Part shown: positions 58,012 through 64,000 of the stretch, one piece after another
How positions within the stretch are numbered: position 1 is the first letter of the stretch
Layout: the number at the start of each line of letters is the position of its first letter
Assembly: GCF_014268805.2 (NCBI RefSeq)
Contig: NZ_JABWRF020000004.1
Location: forward strand, 124,001 to 188,000
Length of the DNA: 64,000 nucleotides
From: Pseudomonas farsensis
GTDB lineage: Bacteria; Pseudomonadota; Gammaproteobacteria; Pseudomonadales; Pseudomonadaceae
Direction: 5' to 3'
Made by a program: the position numbers and the translations under genes
Notes under the pieces: generated by a model
Database searches by the model: none
Told to the model about the DNA's origin: nothing
The model's input: only the letters and a program-made list of their open reading frames with translations

Positions 58012-58989
58012 ATGTTGCCGCGCTTTCCTGCCGTCACCCGTCGCCTCTCCCTGGCCGCCTTGCTGGCGGCCGGCCCTGCTGTCGCGCTGGAACTGCCGTT
58101 GCCGCCACCCGGTGAAGACGTGGTCGGCCAGGTGCAGGTGATCAAGGCCAAGTACGAAGACACCTTCGCCGACATTGGCACCGCCAACGATTTGGGCTAC
58201 CTGGAAATGATCGCCGCCAACCCCGGTGTCGACCCTTGGTTGCCGGGCGCTGGCACTGAAATCGTGCTACCAACCCGTTATATTCTGCCGCCAGGCCCGC
58301 GTGAAGGCATTGTCATCAACCTGGCCGAGTACCGCCTCTATTACTACCCGAAAGGGCAGAACGTGGTGCACACCTTCCCGTTGGGTATTGGCCGTGAAGG
58401 CTGGGGCTCGCCAATTGCCAATACCAAGATCACTGCCAAGACCCCGAACCCTACCTGGACGCCGCCTGCCTCGATTCGCGCCGAGCATGCCGCCGATGGC
58501 GACATCCTGCCTGCTGTGGTGCCAGCCGGCCCGGACAACCCGCTGGGGCCGTTCAAGTTCACCCTGGGCGTACCGGGTTACTTGATCCATGGTTCGAACA
58601 AGAAGTTCGGCATTGGCATGCGTACCAGCCATGGCTGTTTCCGCATGCTCAACAACAATGTGCTGACGCTGTCGAAGATGGTGCCAGTGGGTACGCCCGT
58701 TCGTATTATCAGCGAGCCTTACAAGTTTGGTGTCAGCGCTGGCAAGGTCTATCTCGAAGCCCACACGCCGCTGGATGACCAAGGCAATCCGTCGGTAGTT
58801 GACAAGCACACTGCGGTCATCAACGCGTTGCTCAAACGTGAAGACCTGGCCAACAACTTGCGCATGAACTGGGACATGGTTCGCGATGTGGTGGCGGCCG
58901 AAGATGGCATGCCAGTTGAAATCGCGGTGCCGGTCAATGGCAACGGTGCTGCGCCGGTGGTATCGAGCATTCCCGCCGAATTGCAGTAA
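58012..58989 (+). CDS. L,D-transpeptidase (YkuD family) with N-terminal LysM-like region
   Basis: 325 residues. A signal peptide (SLAALLAAGPAVA), a LysM-like region (about 45-95: YEDTFADIGTANDLGYLEMI), then the YkuD domain. Active site: His193 in HGSNK, and the SHGC motif with His207 and Cys209 (RTSHGCFRM). It forms 3-3 peptidoglycan crosslinks or attaches lipoprotein to peptidoglycan (ErfK/YbiS type). The major lipoprotein gene oprI lies next door, convergent. AAAGGA precedes the ATG. Confidence 0.93.
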   Translation: MLPRFPAVTRRLSLAALLAAGPAVALELPLPPPGEDVVGQVQVIKAKYEDTFADIGTANDLGYLEMIAANPGVDPWLPGAGTEIVLPTRYILPPGPREGIVINLAEYRLYYYPKGQNVVHTFPLGIGREGWGSPIANTKITAKTPNPTWTPPASIRAEHAADGDILPAVVPAGPDNPLGPFKFTLGVPGYLIHGSNKKFGIGMRTSHGCFRMLNNNVLTLSKMVPVGTPVRIISEPYKFGVSAGKVYLEAHTPLDDQGNPSVVDKHTAVINALLKREDLANNLRMNWDMVRDVVAAEDGMPVEIAVPVNGNGAAPVVSSIPAELQ

Positions 58990-59055
58990 GCCGCTTTACG
59001 CTGCGCCGGGGCCTGCCATAGTGCAGGCCCTTTTCGTTGGCGGTTACGACGGGCA

Positions 59056-59087
59056 ATAAAAAAGCCGACCCACAAGTGGGTCGGCTT
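59056..59087 (-). terminator. Rho-independent terminator of oprI
   Basis: A 12-bp stem (59062-59073 with 59076-59087) and, on the minus strand, a T-run from the AATAAAAAA stretch. It also separates the convergent transpeptidase gene. Confidence 0.9.
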
Positions 59088-59108
59088 CTTAACAATCCGT
59101 AAGGATTA

Positions 59109-59360
59109 TTACTTGCGGCTGGCTTTGTCCAGCATACGCAGAGCGCGCTCATTGGCTTCGTCAGCAGTTTGCTGAGCCTTCTGAGCAGCTGCCAGAGCGT
59201 CGTCAGCTTTGCGGTAAGCTTCGTCTGCACGAGCTTGGGCGCGAGCTGCTGCGTCTTCGGTAGCGGTCAGGCGAGCTTCGGTTTCTTTGGAGACGCTGCT
59301 GCAACCGGTAGCCAGAACTGCGGCCAGAGCCAGAGCAGAGAATTTCAGAACGTTGTTCAT
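59109..59360 (-). CDS. oprI: Major outer-membrane lipoprotein OprI
   Basis: 83 residues. Lipoprotein signal with lipobox ATGC (Cys20), followed by an Ala-rich heptad-repeat coiled coil (ARLTATEDAAARAQARADEA) and the C-terminal MLDKASRK whose terminal lysine is the likely peptidoglycan attachment point. Highly abundant Lpp-like protein typical of Pseudomonas. The start is set by the lipobox. Confidence 0.98.
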   Translation of the reverse strand: MNNVLKFSALALAAVLATGCSSVSKETEARLTATEDAAARAQARADEAYRKADDALAAAQKAQQTADEANERALRMLDKASRK

Positions 59361-59427
59361 CGTGTTCCCCTTCAAGGACTTTCTATTAAAGAGCCATCTC
59401 TCGGAAAAGAGAAACTGGCCGGCGTAC

Positions 59428-59455
59428 ATAGTACCCATTACTTGTAGTAAGTAAA
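59428..59455 (-). promoter_or_regulatory. Promoter candidate for oprI
   Basis: On the minus strand: TTTACT (59450-59455), a 16-bp spacer, TACTAT (59428-59433), ending 68 bp before the ATG. The 503-bp gap 59361-59863 holds this promoter, another for the GNAT gene, and no gene I can support. Confidence 0.5.
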
Positions 59456-59696
59456 CTGACAGAGCGCAAGAACTGCAAAAAAAATGCGGCTGCAGCCTGC
59501 CACCGGCGGGTGTTGCAGGCAATCTCGCCGCCACCTGTACGAACGCTGCAAGCGATTGTAGCAATGGAACTTTTTTCGTGAACTTAAGGTGACTTAAACT
59601 GTCTCTGTGCGTCATAGCCCTTAGACTATCCGGCTACTGTAGTACACCTGAAGCCTCTTTGTGAAAGCCCTGTCATTGCATTTTCATCGACGTTGC

Positions 59697-59726
59697 TTGA
59701 GCAATCCCGCTCCCGCCGCCTACTAT
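59697..59726 (+). promoter_or_regulatory. Promoter candidate for the GNAT gene
   Basis: TTGAGC, an 18-bp spacer, TACTAT. A small dyad TTGCT-TG-AGCAA (59693-59704) overlaps the -35 element. The transcript would have a leader of about 130 bases. Confidence 0.4.
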
Positions 59727-59863
59727 TTGTAGGTGCTTCTGGGCAGAACGATGCACAAGGCGGGGTTGTCCAACGGCCAGAGGGTGGCGTAGAGGCTCTA
59801 GCGCCGGATAAAAACCACATCGGTAAGGCAAGGGTCTGCCACGAAGACCTGCGAGGAGTAGTG

Positions 59864-60145
59864 ATGAGCGAAACGCTGACCATCCACCATGACCAGGCCG
59901 GTCATCAGTTCGAGACCAATGTGGACGGTCACCGGGCCTACCTGACGTACATGGACCTGGGCAAGCAGACGCTGGACATCTACCGCACCTTCGTGCCGAA
60001 CGCCCTGCGTGGGCGCGGGATAGCCGCCGCACTGACCGAAAAGGCCCTCGAGTACGCCGAGCAGATGGGCTACACGGTGATCCCATCGTGCTCCTACGTT
60101 GAGCGCTACATGGAGCGCCAGCAGCGCCACTCAAGCAAAGCCTGA
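59864..60145 (+). CDS. Small GNAT-family acetyltransferase (YjdJ-like)
   Basis: 93 residues, a minimal GNAT fold. The acetyl-CoA loop RTFVPNALRGRGIAAALTEKAL is clear, followed by the segment VIPSCSYVERYM. Such short GNAT proteins have unknown substrates. GAGGAG precedes the ATG at 59864. Ends in a strong terminator shared with the convergent DAHP synthase gene. Confidence 0.88.
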   Translation: MSETLTIHHDQAGHQFETNVDGHRAYLTYMDLGKQTLDIYRTFVPNALRGRGIAAALTEKALEYAEQMGYTVIPSCSYVERYMERQQRHSSKA

Positions 60146-60151
60146 AGGCAT

Positions 60152-60197
60152 TGCAGACACGAAAACGCCGGGCATTTGCCCGGCGTTTTCGTGTCTG
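60152..60197. terminator. Perfect 21-bp bidirectional terminator
   Basis: 60152-60172 is exactly complementary to 60177-60197 with an ATTT loop; the stem contains AAAACGCCGGGC and its complement GCCCGGCGTTTT. Lies between convergent genes. Confidence 0.9.
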
Positions 60198-60206
60198 CGT
60201 ATAGCC

Positions 60207-61283
60207 TCAGCCGCGCTGGCGGTTAGGCAGTACGTCCTTGAGCTTGGCGCGCATGCTGCGCAGGGCTTTCTCGGTGGCAGCCCAATCGATGCAGGCATCG
60301 GTAACCGAAACGCCGTACTGCAGCTCGTCGAGGTTTTTCGGGATCGCCTGGCAGCCCCAGTTCAGGTGGCTTTCTACCATCAGGCCGATGATCGACTGGT
60401 TGCCTTCGAGGATCTGGTTGGCGACGTTCTCCATCACCAGCGGTTGCAGCGCCGGGTCCTTGTTGGAGTTCGCGTGGCTGCAGTCGACCATGATGTTCGG
60501 CTTGATCTTGGCCTTGGCCAGGTCCTGTTCGCAGAGCGCGACGCTGACCGAATCATAGTTGGGTTTGCCGTTGCCACCGCGCAATACCACGTGCCCGTAG
60601 GCGTTGCCCTTGGTGGTCACGATCGACACGCCGCCTTCCTGGTTGATGCCAAGGAAGCGGTGCGGCTTGGACACCGACTGCAAGGCGTTGATGGCAACGG
60701 TCAGGCCGCCGTCGGTGCCGTTCTTGAAACCGACCGCCGAGGACAGGCCAGACGCCATTTCGCGGTGGGTTTGCGATTCGGTGGTGCGTGCGCCGATGGC
60801 CGACCAGCTGATCAGGTCCTGCAGGTACTGCGGGGAGATCGGGTCGAGTGCTTCGGTGGCGGTGGCCAGGCCTTTTTCGGCAAGGTCCAGCAGCAGTTGG
60901 CGACCGATGTGCAGGCCATCCTGGATCTTGAACGAGTCATCCAGGTACGGGTCGTTGATCAGGCCCTTCCAGCCTACGGTGGTGCGCGGCTTTTCGAAGT
61001 ACACGCGCATGACCAGGTACAGGGTGTCGGAAACTTCCTCGGCCAGGACTTTCAGGCGGTCGGCGTACTCGTGGGCGGCCTTGATGTCATGAATGGAGCA
61101 GGGGCCTACCACCACGAACAGGCGATGGTCCTTGCCGTCGAGGATATTGCGCACCACTTCGCGGCCAGCAGTCACGCTTTGCAGGGCCTTGGTGCTGAGG
61201 GGGATTTCCTTCTTGAGCTGATCGGGGGTGATCAAAGTCTCGTTGGAGGCAACGTTAAGGTCATCGATCTGTAAATCAGCCAT
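60207..61283 (-). CDS. aroF: 3-deoxy-7-phosphoheptulonate (DAHP) synthase, class I
   Basis: 358 residues. It condenses PEP and erythrose-4-phosphate in the first step of aromatic amino acid synthesis. Motifs: VVVGPCSIHD, RVYFEKPRTTVGWKGL, SAIGARTTESQTHREM, FKNGTDGGL and IMVDCSHANSNKD. It is the E. coli AroF/G/H type; the tyrosine-sensitive isoenzyme is likely but feedback specificity is not read here. Stop is close to a bidirectional terminator. Confidence 0.94.
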   Translation of the reverse strand: MADLQIDDLNVASNETLITPDQLKKEIPLSTKALQSVTAGREVVRNILDGKDHRLFVVVGPCSIHDIKAAHEYADRLKVLAEEVSDTLYLVMRVYFEKPRTTVGWKGLINDPYLDDSFKIQDGLHIGRQLLLDLAEKGLATATEALDPISPQYLQDLISWSAIGARTTESQTHREMASGLSSAVGFKNGTDGGLTVAINALQSVSKPHRFLGINQEGGVSIVTTKGNAYGHVVLRGGNGKPNYDSVSVALCEQDLAKAKIKPNIMVDCSHANSNKDPALQPLVMENVANQILEGNQSIIGLMVESHLNWGCQAIPKNLDELQYGVSVTDACIDWAATEKALRSMRAKLKDVLPNRQRG

Positions 61284-61442
61284 CGTGTTACTCGTCAGGT
61301 CACGGGTGCCGGCCGCCAGCGATCCCCGTGCGGCCCAGCAGCAGATTGTTCGCAGCGGGGAGGCCGAACCTTAGCGCGTTAGCGGGAGTGCGACAATGGG
61401 CGGCGTCCCGTCGGCATGGGGTTTTTGCCGACAATTAGGGTT

Positions 61443-61874
61443 TCAGACGGGTCCGGCGCGCAGGCTGGCCTCGGAAAATGCCTCGGCATTGAGGGTGACC
61501 CACTGCGCCGCGAGCTGTTGCGTGGCGCTGTCGCCAAGCTGGCCGCTGGCGTGCAACTGGCAGTAATGGTGAATTTGGCAGACCTGCTCGCCCATGCGTG
61601 CACCAAACAGTGTCTCGCTGTCAGTGAACGCCACGCCCACCCGGTACCCCACGTCCAGGCGCTGGCACCAGGCAACGTAGCCGGGGTAGCGGGCGTCCAC
61701 CCCTAGCGACGGAATCAGCACCTCGACCGCCGTGCCGCGGCGGTAGGCGCGTGCTTGCAGGCAGGCGATGCCACCGAGCCCCTGGGTATGCAAATGGCGG
61801 CGGTACAGGCTGGAGGAATGACGAAAGGTGAGTTCGACCGGAATGTCGTCAGGGTGGGCCAGGTATCGGGGCAT
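61443..61874 (-). CDS. PilZ domain protein
   Basis: 143 residues. N-terminal YLAHPDDIPVELTFRHSS and LGGIACLQARAYRRGTAVEVLIP, then YPGYVAWCQRLDVGYRVGVAFT, a diverged PilZ barrel. The usual RxxxR and D/NxSxxG c-di-GMP motifs are degenerate (YRRHLHTQGLGG), so c-di-GMP binding is doubtful. GGAG precedes the ATG. Divergent from the PanE-like gene. Confidence 0.75.
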   Translation of the reverse strand: MPRYLAHPDDIPVELTFRHSSSLYRRHLHTQGLGGIACLQARAYRRGTAVEVLIPSLGVDARYPGYVAWCQRLDVGYRVGVAFTDSETLFGARMGEQVCQIHHYCQLHASGQLGDSATQQLAAQWVTLNAEAFSEASLRAGPV

Positions 61875-61895
61875 GCGCGACTCCGTGTCGATTAT

Positions 61896-61924
61896 TTGAC
61901 CATTGTTAATGGCCAGTATAGTGA
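61896..61924 (+). promoter_or_regulatory. Promoter with overlapping dyad between the PilZ and PanE-like genes
   Basis: TTGACC (61896-61901), 17 bp, TAGTGA (61919-61924). The dyad TGACCATT-GTT-AATGGCCA (61897-61915) overlaps it and may be a regulator site. Confidence 0.45.
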
Positions 61925-61984
61925 GGGCTCGAAAACCGGCTGATTTAGGTGTAGAAAAACGGACGAATGACGCAGGAGAAAAAC

Positions 61985-62932
61985 ATGGACCCTCGCAGCA
62001 CTCGCATTGGCATCATTGGCACAGGTGCCATTGGTGGTTTCTACGGGCTGATGCTGGCCCGCGCCGGCTTCGACGTGCACTTCTTGCTACGCAGTGAGTA
62101 CCAGGCCGTGCGCGAGCATGGCATCAGGCTCGACAGCGCCGTGCACGGCCAGGTGCACATGCCAGTCAACGCCTATGCCAACGCCGCCGACATGCCGCCC
62201 TGCGACTGGTTGCTGGTGGGCGCCAAAGCCACCAGCAATGAACAGTTGGCACCGCTTATCGTGCAAGCGGCGGCCCCCGATGCCAAGGTAGTGCTGCTGC
62301 AGAACGGCCTGGGGGTCGAGGAGCAATTGCGCCCGGCATTGCGTGCCGACCTGCATCTGCTCGGCGGTTTGTGCTTCATTTGCGTCAACCGCCAGGGGCC
62401 AGGGGACATTCGTCACCAGGCACTCGGGGCGGTCAACCTGGGCTACCACAGCGGCCCGGGCGGCGCCGATGCCGAGCAGGTGGTCGAGGAAGGTGCCGGG
62501 TTGTTCCGTGCTGCGGGCATTGATTCTCAGGCCATGGCCAACCTCGACCAGGCGCGTTGGCAGAAGCTTGTGTGGAATGTGCCCTACAACGGCCTTTCGG
62601 TGCTGCTCCAAGCCAGTACGACGCCGTTGATGGTCGACCCCGACAGCCGCGCCCTAATTGAGGCGCTGATGGCTGAAGTGGTCGAGGGCGCCAAGGCCTG
62701 TGGCCAGGTGCTGCCCGACGGCTACGCCGCGCACCTGCTCCGTGTCACCGAGCAGATGCCCGATTATTGGCCGAGCATGTACCACGACCACGCCCAGCAG
62801 CGCCCACTGGAGTTGCAAGCCATCTACGCCGAGCCCCTCAAACGGGCCGCTGCTGCCGGCTGCCAACTGCCACGCATGCAGGCGTTGTATCAGTCGCTGG
62901 CTTTCATGGACCGGCGCAGCCAGCCCAACTGA
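61985..62932 (+). CDS. Putative 2-dehydropantoate 2-reductase (PanE/ApbA family)
   Basis: 315 residues. N-terminal Rossmann motif IGIIGTGAIGGFYGLMLARAG binding NADPH, LLVGAKATSN, VVLLQNGLGVEEQL, and the conserved catalytic-region segment RWQKLVWNVPYNGLSVLL with lysine. It reduces ketopantoate to pantoate in the canonical case, but the family has many paralogues with other substrates. AGGAG lies 6 bases before the ATG at 61985. Confidence 0.85.
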   Translation: MDPRSTRIGIIGTGAIGGFYGLMLARAGFDVHFLLRSEYQAVREHGIRLDSAVHGQVHMPVNAYANAADMPPCDWLLVGAKATSNEQLAPLIVQAAAPDAKVVLLQNGLGVEEQLRPALRADLHLLGGLCFICVNRQGPGDIRHQALGAVNLGYHSGPGGADAEQVVEEGAGLFRAAGIDSQAMANLDQARWQKLVWNVPYNGLSVLLQASTTPLMVDPDSRALIEALMAEVVEGAKACGQVLPDGYAAHLLRVTEQMPDYWPSMYHDHAQQRPLELQAIYAEPLKRAAAAGCQLPRMQALYQSLAFMDRRSQPN

Positions 62933-63019
62933 GAACGGCAGCGCCGGACGGCCGAGCGATGGCCAAAGGCGCTGCTAAGCTGAACCTTGCTCTGCCGAAA
63001 CGGCAGTCGAGGAGGTCGA

Positions 63020-63517
63020 ATGATCCGTTCCATGCTGTACGCAACCGACCTCGGTGTGTACGCGCCTTTTGTCTTGCAGCACGCGCTTGCCCTGGCGCGG
63101 ACCTTCAGTGCAGAGCTGTATGTGATCCACGCCGTCGAACCCATGGGCCAGTTCGCCGAGTCCCTGCTGCAAAGCTACCTTGACGAGCAGACCCTCGACG
63201 CCCTGCATAGTGAGGGGGTGAACACGGTCATGGCCAATATCGAGCAGCGTGTCCTGGAAAACTTCCGCGATGAACTCGGCGAGGTGGCCGACCTTGCCCT
63301 GATTCGTGCGGTGCGCGTGCGCCAGGGCGACCCGGCCCAAGTCATCCTTGATCAGGCGCAGCGGCTGCAAGTCGACCTGTTGATTTTTGGCAGCCACGCC
63401 GCAGGGGCTGGGGTGGATGTGCCGATTGGCAGGACAGCCGTGAGGTTGCTGCAACTGTCGCCGGTGCCGGTATACATGGTGCCTCTGGCGCAGCACCTTG
63501 GGCGTAGGAAACTGTGA
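63020..63517 (+). CDS. Universal stress protein (UspA family)
   Basis: 165 residues. Alpha/beta fold starting MLYATDLGVYAPFVLQHALALA and ending with the nucleotide-loop-like segment LLIFGSHAAGAGVDVPIGRTAVRLLQLSPVPVYMVP (GSH-A-G-x9-G). ATP binding is plausible. GGAGG precedes the ATG at 63020. It lies 125 bp upstream of cysB. Confidence 0.9.
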   Translation: MIRSMLYATDLGVYAPFVLQHALALARTFSAELYVIHAVEPMGQFAESLLQSYLDEQTLDALHSEGVNTVMANIEQRVLENFRDELGEVADLALIRAVRVRQGDPAQVILDQAQRLQVDLLIFGSHAAGAGVDVPIGRTAVRLLQLSPVPVYMVPLAQHLGRRKL

Positions 63518-63568
63518 CAAAGCCGGTAGGGCGCCGAGCGCAGTCGTAACAAAATAGTTCTAGATTTA

Positions 63569-63596
63569 TTGCCGGAGCCACTAATATAGTTATAAC
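63569..63596 (+). promoter_or_regulatory. Promoter candidate for cysB
   Basis: TTGCCG (63569-63574), a 16-bp spacer, TATAAC (63591-63596), 46 bp before the cysB ATG, in an A+T-rich stretch. Confidence 0.45.
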
Positions 63597-63642
63597 TCGT
63601 CGCGGCCAGCTGCCGGTGACTCACCGTCTTTGAGGGATATCT

Positions 63643-64000
63643 ATGAAGCTTCAACAACTGCGCTACATCTGGGAAGTGGCGCACCATGACCTCAACGTTT
63701 CGGCGACGGCGCAAAGCCTTTATACCTCCCAGCCTGGCATCAGCAAGCAGATCCGCCTGCTCGAAGACGAGCTGGGCGTCGAGGTTTTTGCCCGTAGCGG
63801 TAAGCACCTGACCCGTGTCACCCCGGCGGGTGAGCGCATTATCACGACCGCTGGCGAAATCCTGCGCAAGGTCGAGAGCATCAAGCAGATCGCCCAGGAA
63901 TTCTCCAACGAGAAAAAGGGCACGCTGTCCATTGCCACCACTCACACCCAGGCACGTTATGCGCTGCCGCCGGTGATCAGCAACTTCATCAAGCAGTACC
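63643..64000 (+). CDS. cysB: CysB, LysR-type sulfur regulator, 3' truncated by window edge
   Basis: The first 119 codons are present. The helix-turn-helix reads LQQLRYIWEVAHHDLNVSAT then LYTSQPGISKQIRLLEDELGVEVFARSGK, characteristic of CysB/Cbl. The start of the effector domain is GTLSIATTHTQARYALPPVI, the region that binds N-acetylserine and sulfate. It activates cysteine biosynthesis genes under sulfur limitation. GAGGGA precedes the ATG. Confidence 0.95.
   Translation, partial: MKLQQLRYIWEVAHHDLNVSATAQSLYTSQPGISKQIRLLEDELGVEVFARSGKHLTRVTPAGERIITTAGEILRKVESIKQIAQEFSNEKKGTLSIATTHTQARYALPPVISNFIKQY

Overview
This window looks like chromosome from a fluorescent pseudomonad of the Pseudomonas putida group. 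The evidence is the high G+C content, P. putida-style REP/BIME repeats, the OprI lipoprotein, the order tig-clpP-clpX-lon-hupB-ppiD, a neighbourhood ending in aroF, a PilZ gene, a universal stress gene and cysB, and close matches to the cat and glc gene products of that group. No insertion sequence, prophage, CRISPR array or rRNA was seen.

Layout. 1-2.7 kb: the end of benD followed by catBCA, which takes benzoate-derived catechol to the 3-oxoadipate pathway. A convergent thiamine-diphosphate enzyme (2.7-4.5 kb) follows. 4.6-5.6 kb: an A+T-richer orphan RHS-core gene with a caspase-like C-terminal domain. 5.7-9 kb: a divergent MocR regulator and GABA-type permease with mirrored operator candidates. 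9-9.5 kb: a dense REP cluster. 9.5-17.9 kb: two dCache chemoreceptors, a Tat-exported HisC-like aminotransferase, a TauE/SafE permease, and a LysR regulator divergent from a PACE efflux pump. 17.9-20.9 kb: a DctA-type transporter followed by two FCD-type GntR regulators, with paired operators at its promoter. 21.2-26 kb: a giant LRR protein with an NEL-type ubiquitin-ligase signature. 26-27.7 kb: folD, then tRNA-Arg, tRNA-His, tRNA-Leu and a second tRNA-His.

27.9-37 kb is the protein quality-control block: trigger factor, ClpP, ClpX, Lon, HU-beta and PpiD, in that order, with a sigma-32-like promoter before lon. 37-45.7 kb holds mixed housekeeping genes: a patatin-like phospholipase, a lipoprotein, a CHAD protein, an acyl-CoA thioesterase, an Mpo1-like protein, a third chemoreceptor, TatD, an MltF-like lytic transglycosylase and DoxX. 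45.7-53.2 kb is a complete glycolate unit, glcDEFG-glcB, divergent from its regulator glcC: glycolate is oxidised to glyoxylate, and malate synthase condenses glyoxylate with acetyl-CoA. 53.2-64 kb: greB, an FtsX-type ABC exporter divergent from tesA, an L,D-transpeptidase, oprI, a small GNAT protein, DAHP synthase, a PilZ protein, a PanE-like reductase, a universal stress protein and the start of cysB.

The best candidates for new biology are the RHS/caspase-like protein, the NEL protein, the exported aminotransferase, and the regulatory architectures at 7.1-7.6 kb and 20.8-20.9 kb. All calls come from reading the sequence. No database search was run.
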